Assembly: GCA_947165425.1 (NCBI GenBank)
Contig: CAMVAJ010000004.1
Coordinates: 1 to 64,000, forward strand
Origin: an uncultured Clostridia bacterium
GTDB taxonomy: Bacteria > Bacillota > Clostridia > Christensenellales > Aristaeellaceae
Length of the DNA stretch: 64,000 bases
Reading direction: 5' to 3'
The notes below the pieces were generated by a model. That model was not told the origin of the DNA. It worked only from the letters and a program-made list of their open reading frames with translations, and did no database searches. Below are positions 18,881 through 28,900 of the stretch, piece by piece. Within the stretch, counting starts at the first letter, position 1. Every line of letters starts with the position of its first letter. The position numbers and the translations under genes are program-made.

Positions 18881-19503
18881 AAAAGCTTGGCCAATGGGCG
18901 CTGCGCACCGTGAGCGCCGCCGTCGTCATCGCCCTGCTGATCGTCCTCCTCCCGCGCATCTCGGCCCTGGTCGCCGCCTGGTGGCCCGACCCGGCGAAGA
19001 CGCGGCGGGTCGAGGCCGTCATCTCCTCGGAGCTGGCCGCCTCGGAGCGGCTGGAAACCGCCGCCCTCAGCCAGGAGCGGGTCGCGGTGCACACCGTGGA
19101 CGCCCTGCTGCTGGGCGAGGTGCAGCGCGTCACCCTCCGCTACCGCTATGACGCCAGCATCGGGCTGGATCTGCGGGAGGCGGTCTGCCGCGCCGAGGGC
19201 GGCGTGCTGACCCTCTCCCTGCCCCCGCTGACCATCCTGCACGACAGCCTGACGCCCCTGGAGACGGAGGTGCAGGACTTCTCCTACGCCCTGACCGAGA
19301 AGCGCCGGCAGGCCATCTGGGAGGAGGAGCGGCAGAAGTGCCGGGACGCCTTCCTCGCGGACGGCGAGGCCCAGGCGAAGGCCCGCGGCGACACCGAGCG
19401 GGCGATTCGCGGCCTGCTGGAAAAGTGGATGGACGCCGGGGAGGGCCGCGTGCCGCTCCGCATCGTCTGGAATGAAACGCCGACAAGCCCAGAAGGGACC
19501 TGA
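18877..19503 (+). CDS. DUF4230-like membrane-anchored protein
   Basis: N-terminal TM; LRYRYDASIGLDLREAVCRAEGGVLTLSLPPLTILHDSL. Confidence 0.65.
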   Translation: MKKLGQWALRTVSAAVVIALLIVLLPRISALVAAWWPDPAKTRRVEAVISSELAASERLETAALSQERVAVHTVDALLLGEVQRVTLRYRYDASIGLDLREAVCRAEGGVLTLSLPPLTILHDSLTPLETEVQDFSYALTEKRRQAIWEEERQKCRDAFLADGEAQAKARGDTERAIRGLLEKWMDAGEGRVPLRIVWNETPTSPEGT

Positions 19504-19510
19504 CATCGCC

Positions 19511-20476
19511 ATGAAAACCCCCACGCTGTATATCGTCGTCCCCTGCTATAACGAGGAGGAGGTCCTGCCGGTGACCTCCGGCCTTTTCGCGGAGAAGCTC
19601 GCCGACCTGGAGAAAAAGGGCCTGTGCGCCCCGGACAGCCGGGTGCTCTTCGTCAACGACGGCTCCACGGACCGCACCTGGGAGATCGTCACGGAGCTCA
19701 GCCGGCGCGATCCCCGCTTCCAGGGCATCGCCCAGAGCCGCAACCGCGGGCATCAGAACGCCGTGCTGGCCGGGCTGATGGAGGCTCGGAACCGCTGCGA
19801 CGTCACGATCTCCATCGACTGCGACGGCCAGGACGACCTGAACGCGATGGACGACATGCTCCGGGCCTATCTGGACGGCTGCGACGTCGTCTACGGCGTC
19901 CGCGCCCGCCGCGACACCGACACCGTCTTCAAGCGCGTCACCGCCCAGGGCTTCTACCGCTTCCTGCGCTGGATGGGCGCCGAGGTGGTCTACAACCACG
20001 CGGACTACCGCCTCATGTCCGCCCGGGCGCTGAACGCCTTCGCCGATTTCCACGAGGTCAACCTCTTCCTCCGGGGCCTGGTGCCCCTGGTGGGCTTCAA
20101 GTCCACCAGCGTATACTACGAGCGGCACGAGCGCCTGGCGGGCAAGAGCCACTATCCCCTGCGGAAGATGCTGGCCCTGGCCTTCGACGGCGTCACCAGC
20201 CTGTCGGTCAAGCCCATCCGGCTGATCACGCTGACCGGCCTGGTCATCTCACTCCTCAGCTTCGTCGGGATCCTCTGGGCGCTGATCACCGGGCTCACCG
20301 GCCACGCGGTGGCCGGCTGGGCCTCCACCGCCTGCATCGTCTGCTTCATGGGCGGCATCCAGGCGCTCTTCCTCGGCGTGATCGGCGAGTATGTCGGGAA
20401 GATTTACCTCGAGGTCAAGGCGCGCCCCCGCTATATCATCGCCGAGCGCACCGAGGAGATGGAGGAGAAGCCGTGA
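19511..20476 (+). CDS. Family 2 glycosyltransferase (GtrB/DPMS-like) with C-terminal TM helices
   Basis: YIVVPCYNEEEVLP, VLFVNDGSTDRTWEI, ISIDCDGQDDLNAM; two TMs near C-terminus. Confidence 0.94.
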   Translation: MKTPTLYIVVPCYNEEEVLPVTSGLFAEKLADLEKKGLCAPDSRVLFVNDGSTDRTWEIVTELSRRDPRFQGIAQSRNRGHQNAVLAGLMEARNRCDVTISIDCDGQDDLNAMDDMLRAYLDGCDVVYGVRARRDTDTVFKRVTAQGFYRFLRWMGAEVVYNHADYRLMSARALNAFADFHEVNLFLRGLVPLVGFKSTSVYYERHERLAGKSHYPLRKMLALAFDGVTSLSVKPIRLITLTGLVISLLSFVGILWALITGLTGHAVAGWASTACIVCFMGGIQALFLGVIGEYVGKIYLEVKARPRYIIAERTEEMEEKP

Positions 20477-21075
20477 GCCCCTACGCCCGGACAGACAGCC
20501 TGCCCTCCCTCAGCGAGCAGACCCACCTGAGCGTCATCCTGGCGCTGGTGGCGCTGACGGCGCTGGGCGTGTTCGCGGTGGAGCTCTTTGTCCGCCGCCG
20601 CCCCACCCCGCCGCGGCATCGCCTGGCGCAGGCCGCCCTGCTGCTGGCGCTGGGGGTCTATCTGGCCGCCTATCTCTGGCTGACCCTGCTCTCCCGAGAG
20701 CTGAAGCCGGACCAGCCCCACAGCTTCATCCTCTTCGAGAGCTACCGCTACGCCTTCGAGGGCGGGCGGATCGCGCACCTCTCCACCGCCCGGCAGATCC
20801 TGCTCAACATCCTGCTCTACCTCCCGCCCGGCCTGCTGGTGCCGAGTCTTCTGCGCCTGCGCGGCGCCGCCCGCCCCTGGCGAACGGGCCTCCTGGCCGC
20901 CGCCAGCCTGTCTCTTTTGACGGAGCTGACCCAGCTTCTCACCCGGCGCGGCATGGCCGAGGCGGACGACCTGTTCAACAACATCCTGGGCTACCTGATC
21001 GGGATGGGGCTGTACGCCTGCCTGCTCCTCATCCTGAACCGCCTCACGCTGAAAAAAGACGGACCACCGATGTGA
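20473..21075 (+). CDS. VanZ-family membrane protein
   Basis: NILLYLPPGLLVPSLL...ELTQLLTRRGMAEADDLFNNILGYLIG; GTG start at 20473 overlapping the preceding stop. Confidence 0.85.
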   Translation: MSPYARTDSLPSLSEQTHLSVILALVALTALGVFAVELFVRRRPTPPRHRLAQAALLLALGVYLAAYLWLTLLSRELKPDQPHSFILFESYRYAFEGGRIAHLSTARQILLNILLYLPPGLLVPSLLRLRGAARPWRTGLLAAASLSLLTELTQLLTRRGMAEADDLFNNILGYLIGMGLYACLLLILNRLTLKKDGPPM

Positions 21076-21134
21076 TCCGCCTTTTAATTTCCCGTTAATT
21101 TTACATGATTATCCTTCTTTTAAATTATCGCGAC

Positions 21135-21218
21135 CTTGCAAAAAAACGCTTTTCATCCGATTTTTTGCAAGCTAACGTGCAAAGAATCGTTCTTTCGTCT
21201 GTTTTTTTGCACGTTAGC
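21135..21218. terminator. Two tandem perfect inverted repeats between convergent genes
   Basis: CTTGCAAAAAA(21135)/TTTTTTGCAAG(21161-21171) and GCTAACGTGCAAA(21171-21183)/TTTGCACGTTAGC(21206-21218). Confidence 0.6.
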
Positions 21219-21226
21219 ATGAAAGG

Positions 21227-22468
21227 TCAGCCCTCCGCCGTCAGCCGGATCCCCAGCCGCTCCGCGCAGGCGCAGAGCTTGTCCAGCGCCTCGGCGATCT
21301 GCTCCGGGCGGTGGGCCGCGGTGACGCAGAAGCGCAGGCGGGCCTCGCCGTGGGGCACGGCGGGATAGACCGCCGGCGGCACGAAGACGCCCTCCCGGCG
21401 CAGGGCGTTGGAGAGCCGGGCCGCGTCCCCGTCGTCCCCGACGAAGACCGGCAGGATGGCGGTCTTGCCCGCCAGGCCCATCTGCAGGCCGTGGCGCGCC
21501 GCCTCGGCCATGAAGCAGTCCACGTTCCGGCGCAGGCTCGCCATGATCTCCGGGTTGCGCCGGATCTGACGGATGCTCTCCAGCGCCGCCGCCGCCAGAG
21601 GCGGGGACATGCCCACGGAGAAGACGAAGCCCGGGAGCATATACCGCTGGTACTCGATCAGGTTCCGGCTGCCGCAGAGGTACCCGCCGCAGGCCCCGAG
21701 GCCCTTGGAGAGGGTCCCCATCTTGATGTCGATCTCGTCGCCCCGCAGGCCGAAGTACTCGTCCACGCCGCCGCCGGTCTCGCCGATGACGCAGGTGGAG
21801 TGCGCCTCGTCCACCATCAGGAAGGCGCCGTACTTCTCCTTCACCCGGATGAAATCCGGCACCGGCGCGATGTCGCCGTCCATGGAGTAGACGCCCTCGA
21901 TGCAGATCAGCACCTTCTCGAACCGGTCCCGGCGGGAGGCCAGGATGCGGTCGAGGGCCTCCGGGTCGTTGTGCGGGAAGGGCCGGGCCGTGGCGTGGGA
22001 CAGGCGGCAGCCCTCGGCCACCGAGTTGTGGATGTAGCGGTCGTAGACCACCAAGTCGTTCGGGCCCACAAAGTTGCCCACGAAGGTGACGTTGGTCGCG
22101 TGGCCGCTGACGAGCACCAGGGCGTCCTCGGCGTGCTTCCACTCGGCGAGCTCCCGCTCCAGCGTCTGGGTCAGGGTCTTCTCGCCCGCCAGCAGCCGGC
22201 TGCCGGAGGCGGAGGTGCCGTAGCGGCGGATGGCCTCGATGGCCGCCTCGGAGACCTCCGGCCGGCCGGACATGCCCGCGTAGTTGTACGAGCCGAAGTT
22301 CAGCACCCACTGCCCGTCCATCAGGCTTTTGTCCGTCAGCGGCGAGTCGTGGACGATGAAGTAGGGGTTCTCCTCCCCCAGCAGCGCCGCGTAGCGCGCC
22401 TGGTAGGCCTTGAACTCCGGCGTGTCCTCGAAGCGGACGATAGGTTGTACAGGGTTCTGTCGCTCCAT
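21227..22468 (-). CDS. Alpha-oxoamine synthase-family (KBL/BioF-like) PLP enzyme
   Basis: NFGSYNYAGMSGRPEV, YGTSASGSRLLAGEKTLTQTLERELA, MVDEAHSTCVIGETGGG, KMGTLSKGLGACGGY. Confidence 0.88.
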   Translation of the reverse strand: MERQNPVQPIVRFEDTPEFKAYQARYAALLGEENPYFIVHDSPLTDKSLMDGQWVLNFGSYNYAGMSGRPEVSEAAIEAIRRYGTSASGSRLLAGEKTLTQTLERELAEWKHAEDALVLVSGHATNVTFVGNFVGPNDLVVYDRYIHNSVAEGCRLSHATARPFPHNDPEALDRILASRRDRFEKVLICIEGVYSMDGDIAPVPDFIRVKEKYGAFLMVDEAHSTCVIGETGGGVDEYFGLRGDEIDIKMGTLSKGLGACGGYLCGSRNLIEYQRYMLPGFVFSVGMSPPLAAAALESIRQIRRNPEIMASLRRNVDCFMAEAARHGLQMGLAGKTAILPVFVGDDGDAARLSNALRREGVFVPPAVYPAVPHGEARLRFCVTAAHRPEQIAEALDKLCACAERLGIRLTAEG

Positions 22469-22632
22469 TTCATTCCTCCTATGATCGGTCCCGCCGGCCT
22501 TGATAAGTTCGGATGAATCAAATATGAAGAATTAAGAAAAGCCGGCCAAAAGGGATATACCCGATTTGTACGGCTTTGTCAATCAATCCCAAGAAAAAGT
22601 GCAGTTTTCCGCATCCCAGCATTCAAAGAGCG

Positions 22633-22944
22633 CTATTTCAGACCGTCCATCTTCTTGTACACGTCGCCTCTGGAACCGGCCAGCAGGGTCTGAATCACGA
22701 TCACCTTTCCATCGATCACGGCGTACACGACCCGCCAGTCCCCGATGCGGATCCTGTAGTATACGTGGTGTTTCCCCTGGATTCGTTTGAGGTCGACGCG
22801 CTCCGGGTGTTCGCCGGTCATCACTTCCCTCAACGCCTGGATATAGGCCGTCTTCACGTCCTCATGCCGGCGGAAAAACTTGTCCGCCGCCTTGGTATAC
22901 TGGATGACAAAGCTGGCCGCCCGTCCTGTCTCCCGGCTGTTCAT
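22633..22944 (-). CDS. RelE/ParE-family toxin
   Basis: VIQYTKAADKFFRRHEDVKTAYIQALREVMTGEHPERVDLKRIQGKHHVYYRIRIGDWRVVYAVIDGKVIVIQTLLAGSRGDVYKKM; 4 bp after the antitoxin-like gene. Confidence 0.88.
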   Translation of the reverse strand: MNSRETGRAASFVIQYTKAADKFFRRHEDVKTAYIQALREVMTGEHPERVDLKRIQGKHHVYYRIRIGDWRVVYAVIDGKVIVIQTLLAGSRGDVYKKMDGLK

Positions 22945-22948
22945 AGGC

Positions 22949-23227
22949 TCACACCCCAACGCGCTCGGCGGACACGATCTCAAGGTCTGTCCCGGAGAGG
23001 CCTTCCAATTCCTCCAGGATCTCAGCCGTCTCCTCCTCCGACGCGTTTTCCACATTGGCCGTCAGCCTGTAGAAGGGATCGGCCTTCATCCTGTCCACAT
23101 ACTCGTGCAGCGCTTCCCTCACCACATCGGTCAGGGTCATGTTGAACACGGAAGCAATCTGTCTGACCTCCGTGATCTCCGACTCATCCATTTTGAAGTT
23201 CATCGCTTTCGCTGTCATCGCCCGCAC
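22949..23227 (-). CDS. Ribbon-helix-helix-type antitoxin
   Basis: MNFKMDESEITEVRQIASVFNMTLTDVVREALHEYVDRMKADPFYRLTANVE...; immediately upstream of RelE-like ORF. Start may be the inner ATG at 23218. Confidence 0.82.
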   Translation of the reverse strand: MRAMTAKAMNFKMDESEITEVRQIASVFNMTLTDVVREALHEYVDRMKADPFYRLTANVENASEEETAEILEELEGLSGTDLEIVSAERVGV

Positions 23228-23289
23228 CTCCTTTGCTCCCTTACAGTATATACCATAAAGATAATAAAGTCAATCTATATGATTCACTC

Positions 23290-23337
23290 AAAGCAAAAGA
23301 ACGATCCGGCGAGCCACCCGATCGTTCTCTTGCTTTT
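23290..23337. terminator. Hairpin between the TA module and tatD
   Basis: AAAGCAAAAGAACGATC / GATCGTTCTCTTGCTTT inverted repeat, one mismatch. Confidence 0.6.
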
Positions 23338-24112
23338 ATCGCACGCCGTACACCCTGCAGGCGTTCTCCGTGGTGCGCGCGGCGACCTCCTCCACGTCCT
23401 CCCCGCGCAGCTCGGCGATCCGTGCACAGATGTAGCGCACGTGGGTCGGCTCGTTCCGGGTCCCGCGCACGGGCTCCGGCGCCATGTAGGGGCTGTCCGT
23501 CTCGATCAGCATCCGGTCCGGCGGGCACTTGACCGCCACCTCCTGCAGCTTCCGCGCGTTTTTGAAGGTCACGGGCCCCGCGAAGGAGATGTAGCAGCCC
23601 AGCCGCAGATATTCCTGCGCCGTCTCCCAGCTGCCGGAATAGCAGTGCATGATGGAGGGGTGCAGGTGATCCCGGTGCGCCGTGAGCAGCGGCAGGAAGT
23701 CCCCGTGGGCGTCCCGCACATGGAAGGCGCAGGGCAGCCCCAGCTCCCAGGCCAGCTCGATCTGCTCCGCGCAGACCCGCTGCTGGAAGTCGCGGGGCGG
23801 ATTGTCCGGCCAGTGGTAGTCCAGGCCGATCTCCCCGATGGCCCGCACCTCCGGCCTCGCCGCCAGCGCCCGCAGCGCCTGCAGGCTCTCCTCCCCCCGG
23901 TAGGAGGCACAGTCCCCGGGGTAGAAGCCCACCGCGGCCACCGCGCCGGGGTGGGCGGCGGCATAGTCCGCCGCCGCTTTGGAGGAGGCCAGATCGGTGC
24001 CGATCATCGCCCAGCGGGTGACGCCGTGGGCCGCCATCCGCGCGTGCAGCGCCTCCCGGTCCCCGTCGAAGCGCGGGTCGTCGATATGGCAGTGGGAGTC
24101 GAACAGCTCCAT
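23336..24112 (-). CDS. tatD: TatD-family DNase/metal hydrolase
   Basis: MELFDSHCHIDDPRFDGDREA...IGEIGLDYHW...FHVRDAHGDFLPLL...IETDSPYMAPEPVRGTRNEP. Confidence 0.95.
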   Translation of the reverse strand: MELFDSHCHIDDPRFDGDREALHARMAAHGVTRWAMIGTDLASSKAAADYAAAHPGAVAAVGFYPGDCASYRGEESLQALRALAARPEVRAIGEIGLDYHWPDNPPRDFQQRVCAEQIELAWELGLPCAFHVRDAHGDFLPLLTAHRDHLHPSIMHCYSGSWETAQEYLRLGCYISFAGPVTFKNARKLQEVAVKCPPDRMLIETDSPYMAPEPVRGTRNEPTHVRYICARIAELRGEDVEEVAARTTENACRVYGVR

Positions 24113-24795
24113 CAGCCGCGCCCTCCCCTCCGCGCCGTCGGGGTTTCCAGCAGCGCCCGCGCCGCCGCCGGGAGGCCGTCGACCGTCTCGCAGCACGCCT
24201 CCGCCTGCGCCCATTCCGCCGGGTTGCCGTAGCCGAACTTCGCCGCGAGGGCGGGCACGCCGCAGGCGTGGGCGGCGTTGAAGTCCCCGATGCGGTCCCC
24301 GACGAGGATCGCCCGGTCCGGCTTCATCTCCGCCAGGAGCTGCGCCAGCGCCTCGGCCTTGGTGCGGCCCAGCTGCCAGCCCTCCCAGCGCTCAAAGACC
24401 TCCTCCAGCCCGAAGAGGGCGAGGGATTCGCCGATGTAGCGGGGGATGCCGTTGGAGACCACCGCCAGGCGCGCCCGCCCGGCACAGCGCCGCAGCGCCT
24501 CCGCGATGCCGGGGAAGAGGCGCGTGGTGTCCGCCAAAATCTCGAACTCCGCCTCCTCCCGCAGGCGCAGGTACTCCGCCCCCCGGGCCGGGTCGATGCC
24601 CAGGATGGCGATGGACTCCTCGTCCGTGGGGCCGTTGCAGGCGCGCAGGGTCTCCAGCGGCCGGGGCTCGCAGCCCATGCGGGCGAGCGCCAGGCTGATC
24701 TCCTGCACGCACAGATCCATGGAGTCGGCGATGGTGCCGTCCCAGTCGAAAAAGATCACGTCGCCCCCCTGGGCGGTATGCGGATTCTGTTGCAT
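24112..24795 (-). CDS. HAD-family hydrolase (phosphoglycolate phosphatase-like)
   Basis: VIFFDWDGTIADSMDLCVQEI...VVSNGIPRYIGESLALFGL...ILVGDRIGDFNAAHACGVPALA. Confidence 0.9.
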   Translation of the reverse strand: MQQNPHTAQGGDVIFFDWDGTIADSMDLCVQEISLALARMGCEPRPLETLRACNGPTDEESIAILGIDPARGAEYLRLREEAEFEILADTTRLFPGIAEALRRCAGRARLAVVSNGIPRYIGESLALFGLEEVFERWEGWQLGRTKAEALAQLLAEMKPDRAILVGDRIGDFNAAHACGVPALAAKFGYGNPAEWAQAEACCETVDGLPAAARALLETPTARRGGRG

Positions 24796-24828
24796 CGATG
24801 TCTGTCTCCAGTTCTTCGGTCGGTCTGA

Positions 24829-25170
24829 TCAGAACAGCAGGAAGAGGCCCTGCGCCGCCGCCACCGCCAGGCAGGCGGCCACGGCCACGGTCAGCAGCCC
24901 CTTGCGCCGCCAGGCGAAAACCACCGCCGCGGCCAGGCCCGCCGCCGCGCACCACAGCGCCCGGGGATCCCCGCCGGACTCGTAGCCCGTGGCGTAGAGC
25001 ACGCCCGGGATGGTCATGGCGGTCAGCACCGCGTAGGGCACATAGCGCAGAAAGGAGCGGATGAAGCGGCTGCGGATGGGCTTGCGGAAGAGGGTCATGG
25101 GCAGCATGCGGATGAGGTAGGTCACCCCCGCCATCACCAGCAGATAGGGCAGAAAACGATCCCAGCTCAC
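24829..25170 (-). CDS. azlD: AzlD-family branched-chain amino acid exporter subunit
   Basis: AGVTYLIRMLPMTLFRKPIRSRFIRSFLRYVPYAVLTAMTIPGVLYATG. Confidence 0.88.
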   Translation of the reverse strand: MSWDRFLPYLLVMAGVTYLIRMLPMTLFRKPIRSRFIRSFLRYVPYAVLTAMTIPGVLYATGYESGGDPRALWCAAAGLAAAVVFAWRRKGLLTVAVAACLAVAAAQGLFLLF

Positions 25171-25910
25171 GCCTTCACCGCCCCCTCTCCCGCGTCCGCC
25201 CGGGGCGCGTCCTCCTCCGCGGGGAAGCGCAGCGCCCCGACCGCGGAGGCCGCCACCGCGCAGAGGATGATCGTGTACCCGCTCGGGACCTCCCGCAGAA
25301 GCGGCGCGTAGCGGAACAGGATGCTCAGGCCCGCGGCCAGGAGCACCACCGTGCGCACCGCCCGGCTCTCCCGGCTTGGCGGCAGCACGATGGCGACGAA
25401 CATGCCGTAGATCGCGATGCCCAGCGCCGTGCGCACGAACATCGGCAGCACCGCCCCCGCCAGCGCCCCGAGGATCGTCCCCAGGGACCAGCCCAGCCAG
25501 GGCGCCACCATCAGGCCGTAGAGATAGCGCTTGTTCAGCCGCTCCGGCTGCGAGGCCGCCACGGCGAAGATCTCATCCGTGTTGCAGAAGGAGAAGATCA
25601 GCCGCTGCACCGTCCCCATGGAGCCGTCGAAGCGCTGGGCCAGGGAGAGGGACATGAGGGCGTAGCGCAGATTGATGGTCAGCTGGGTCAGCGCCATCTC
25701 CGTCAGGGAGCCGCCGGCGGCCATCAGCCCGATGCCCGCCAGCTGCCCGGCGGAGGTCACGTTCGTCATGGAGATGATCAGCGCCTCCAGCGGGGTCAGC
25801 CCCGCCGCCAGCGCCTGGATGCCGAAGGCGAAGGAGACCGAGAGGTATCCCAGCCCGATGGGGACGCCGTGGCGGAGCCCCCTGCGAAAGAGGGAATCGG
25901 TTCGGGTCAC
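25167..25910 (-). CDS. azlC: AzlC-family branched-chain amino acid exporter subunit
   Basis: GLRHGVPIGLGYLSVSFAFGIQALAAGLTPLEALIISMTNVTSAGQLAG. Confidence 0.92.
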   Translation of the reverse strand: MTRTDSLFRRGLRHGVPIGLGYLSVSFAFGIQALAAGLTPLEALIISMTNVTSAGQLAGIGLMAAGGSLTEMALTQLTINLRYALMSLSLAQRFDGSMGTVQRLIFSFCNTDEIFAVAASQPERLNKRYLYGLMVAPWLGWSLGTILGALAGAVLPMFVRTALGIAIYGMFVAIVLPPSRESRAVRTVVLLAAGLSILFRYAPLLREVPSGYTIILCAVAASAVGALRFPAEEDAPRADAGEGAVKA

Positions 25911-28900
25911 GGCGCGCTCGCCTCCTTCATTTTCTCCCGCGCCTGGGAGAGCATCAGCTTGATGCGGTTGAGCTGGTTGACCTCGCTCGCGCCGGGGTCG
26001 TAGTCCACGGCGGCGATGTTCGCCTGCGGATAGGCCCTGCGCAGCTGCTTGATGACGCCCTTGCCCACCACGTGGTTCGGGAGGCAGCCGAAGGGCTGGA
26101 TGCAGACGATGTTGTCGCAGCCGGTCTCCAGCAGCTCCGCCATCTCCCCGCAGAGGAACCAGCCCTCGCCGTACTGGTTGCCCAGGGAGAGGAAGGGGGA
26201 GGCCAGCTCGCCGATGCGCTCGATGGGCATCGGCGGCTCGAAGCGCTCCGAGGCCGCCAGGGCGTCCAGCGCGGGCTTGCGGAAGTTCCGGATCAGGCGC
26301 ACGCCCCAGGTGGAGGCCGCCCGGCCGCCGGCGCCCTTGCCTAAATAGGCGGACTTGAAGCCGCCGTTGTAGAGCGTGTAGTTGACGAAGTCCATCAGGT
26401 CCGGCACCACCGGCTCCGCGCCCTCGGCCTCCAGCAGCTCCGCAAGATGGTTGTTGGCGAAGGGCATGTATTTCACCAGGATCTCGCCCACGATGCCCAC
26501 CTTCGGCTTGCGCAGGGTTTCGTCGAGGGGGAGGGCGTCAAAGTCGCGCACGATGGCCCGGCACATCGCGGGGTAGGATCGCCGCTCCTCCCCCGCGAGC
26601 ACCCGCCCGATGGTCCCCTGCCAGCGGCGCAGGAGCGCGTCGGCGCTGCCCTTCTCCCGCTCGTAGGGGCGCGTGCGGTACAGGCAGCGCATCAGCAGGT
26701 CGCCCAGCACCAGCGCCTTGCCGGCCCCGATCAGGAGCCCGGGCGTGACCGTGAAGCCGGGGTTCTTCTCCTCGCCGATGAAGTTCAGGCTGATGACCGG
26801 GATCTGCGGCAGGCCCGCCTTCTCCAGGGCGCGCCGGATGAAGCCCACGTAGTTAGAGGCCCGGCAGCAGCCGCCGGTCTGGCTCATGATCAGGGCCAGC
26901 CGGTCCACGTCGTATTTGCCCGAGAGCACCGCGTCCATCATCTGCCCCACCGAGATGATCGAGGGGTAGCACGCGTCGTTGTTGACGAACTTCAGCCCCG
27001 CGTCGATGGCGGCGCGGGTGTCGTTCTCCAGCATCACCAGGTTGTAGCCGTGATTGCGGAACAGGGGCTCCAGGAGCTCGAAGTGGATCGGGCTCATCTT
27101 GGGCGCGAGGATCGTGTAGCCCGCCTTTTTCATCTCCCGGGTGAAGCGGACCCGCCGGTAGGGCGCGGGCCGCGCCGTCGGCGCGGCGCCCTTCTCCGCC
27201 CGCAGGCGCATCGCGGCCAGCAGGCTCCGCACCCGGATCCGCGCCGCGCCGAGGTTGTTGACCTCGTCGATCTTGAGCACCGTGTAGAGCCGTCCGCACT
27301 GCTCTAAAATGTCGCAGACCTGGTCGGTAGTCACCGCGTCCAGGCCGCAGCCGAAGGAGTTGAGCTGGATCAGCTCCAGATCCTCCCGCCCCGCCACAAA
27401 CTGGGCCGCGGTGTAGAGCCGGGAGTGGTAGGTCCACTGGTCCCGGACCCGCAGCGGGCGCAGGGGGACAAAGTCCTCCGGGACGCTGTCCTCCGTCAGC
27501 ACCGCCAGTCCGTAGCCCGCGATCATCTCCGGGATGCCGTGGTTGATCTCCGGGTCGATATGGTAGGGCCGCCCCGCCAGCACGATGCCCTTCCGGCCGT
27601 TGGCCTCCATCCAGGCCAGGGCCTCCCGGCCGAAGGCCCGGACGTCCGCCTTGGCCTTTGTCTGCTCCGCCCAGGCGGCGCGGACCGCGGCCCGGGTCTC
27701 GCGCTCCGGGATCTGCCACTCCTCCCGGAAGACCTGAGCGAGCCGGTCCGCCGCCGTCCGCTCGTCCGTCAGGGCCACGAAGGGCCGGACATAGCGCACG
27801 CGGCCCTCCGCCACGCTCTCCACGTTGTTGGAGAGGTTCTCCGGATAGGCGCAGACCATCGGGCAGTTATAGTGGTTCTGGGCGTCAGGGGTCTCCTGCC
27901 GCTCGTAGAACACGGAGGGGTGGAAGATCGTCTCCACCCCCTGGGCGATGAGCCACTCCACATGCCCGTGGGCCAGCTTCGCGGGGTAGCACTCGCTCTC
28001 GGAGGGGATGGACTCCATGCCCAGGGCGTAGATCGCCCGGCTCGACGCCGGGGAGAGCCGCACGGAGAAGCCCAGCTCCGTCAGCAGCGTGAACCAGAAG
28101 GGGTAGTTCTCCCACATGTTCAGCACCCGCGGGATTCCGACAACGCCCCTCGGGGCGGACTCGGGCGGCAGGGGCTGATAGTCGAACATGCGCCTGAGCT
28201 TGTAGGCCGCGGCGTTGGGGGCGGGGTTCTTCGCCTTGGGCTGGCCCAAGCCGCGCTCGCAGCGGTTGCCGGTCACGTGCCGCCGCCCGCCGGGGAAGGT
28301 CGAGATTGTCAGCATGCAGCGGTTCTCGCAGCCGCCGCAGTGGGTGGTGGCGGTCTTCCATTTCAGCGACAGGATCTCCTCCATGGGGAGCAGCGTCGGC
28401 GCCTGGCCGTCATAGCGGTCCCGGGCGATCAGCGCCGCACCGAAGGCCCCCATAATCCCGGAGATGTCGGGGCGGACGACCTCCACCCCCGCCAGGCGCT
28501 CCAGCGCCCGCAGCACCGCCTGGTTGTGGAAGGTGCCGCCCTGGGCGACGATCCGCCGCCCGAGCTGGCTGGCGTCCGCCAGCTTGATGACCTTGAACAG
28601 GGCGTTCTTGACCACCGAGTAGGCCAGGCCCGCGGAGATGTCCTGGACGGACGCCCCCTCCTTCTGGGCCTGCTTGACGTTGGAGTTCATAAAGACCGTG
28701 CACCGCGTGCCCAGGTCCACCGGGTGCGGGGCGAAGAGGGCCTCCCCCGCGAAGCCCGCCGCCGTGTAGCCCATGGAGGCCGCGAAGTTCTCCAGGAAGG
28801 AGCCGCAGCCCGAGGAGCAGGCCTCGTTGAGCATGACCGTGTCCACCGAGCCGTTTTTCAGCCGGATGCACTTCATGTCCTGGCCGCCGATGTCCAGCAC

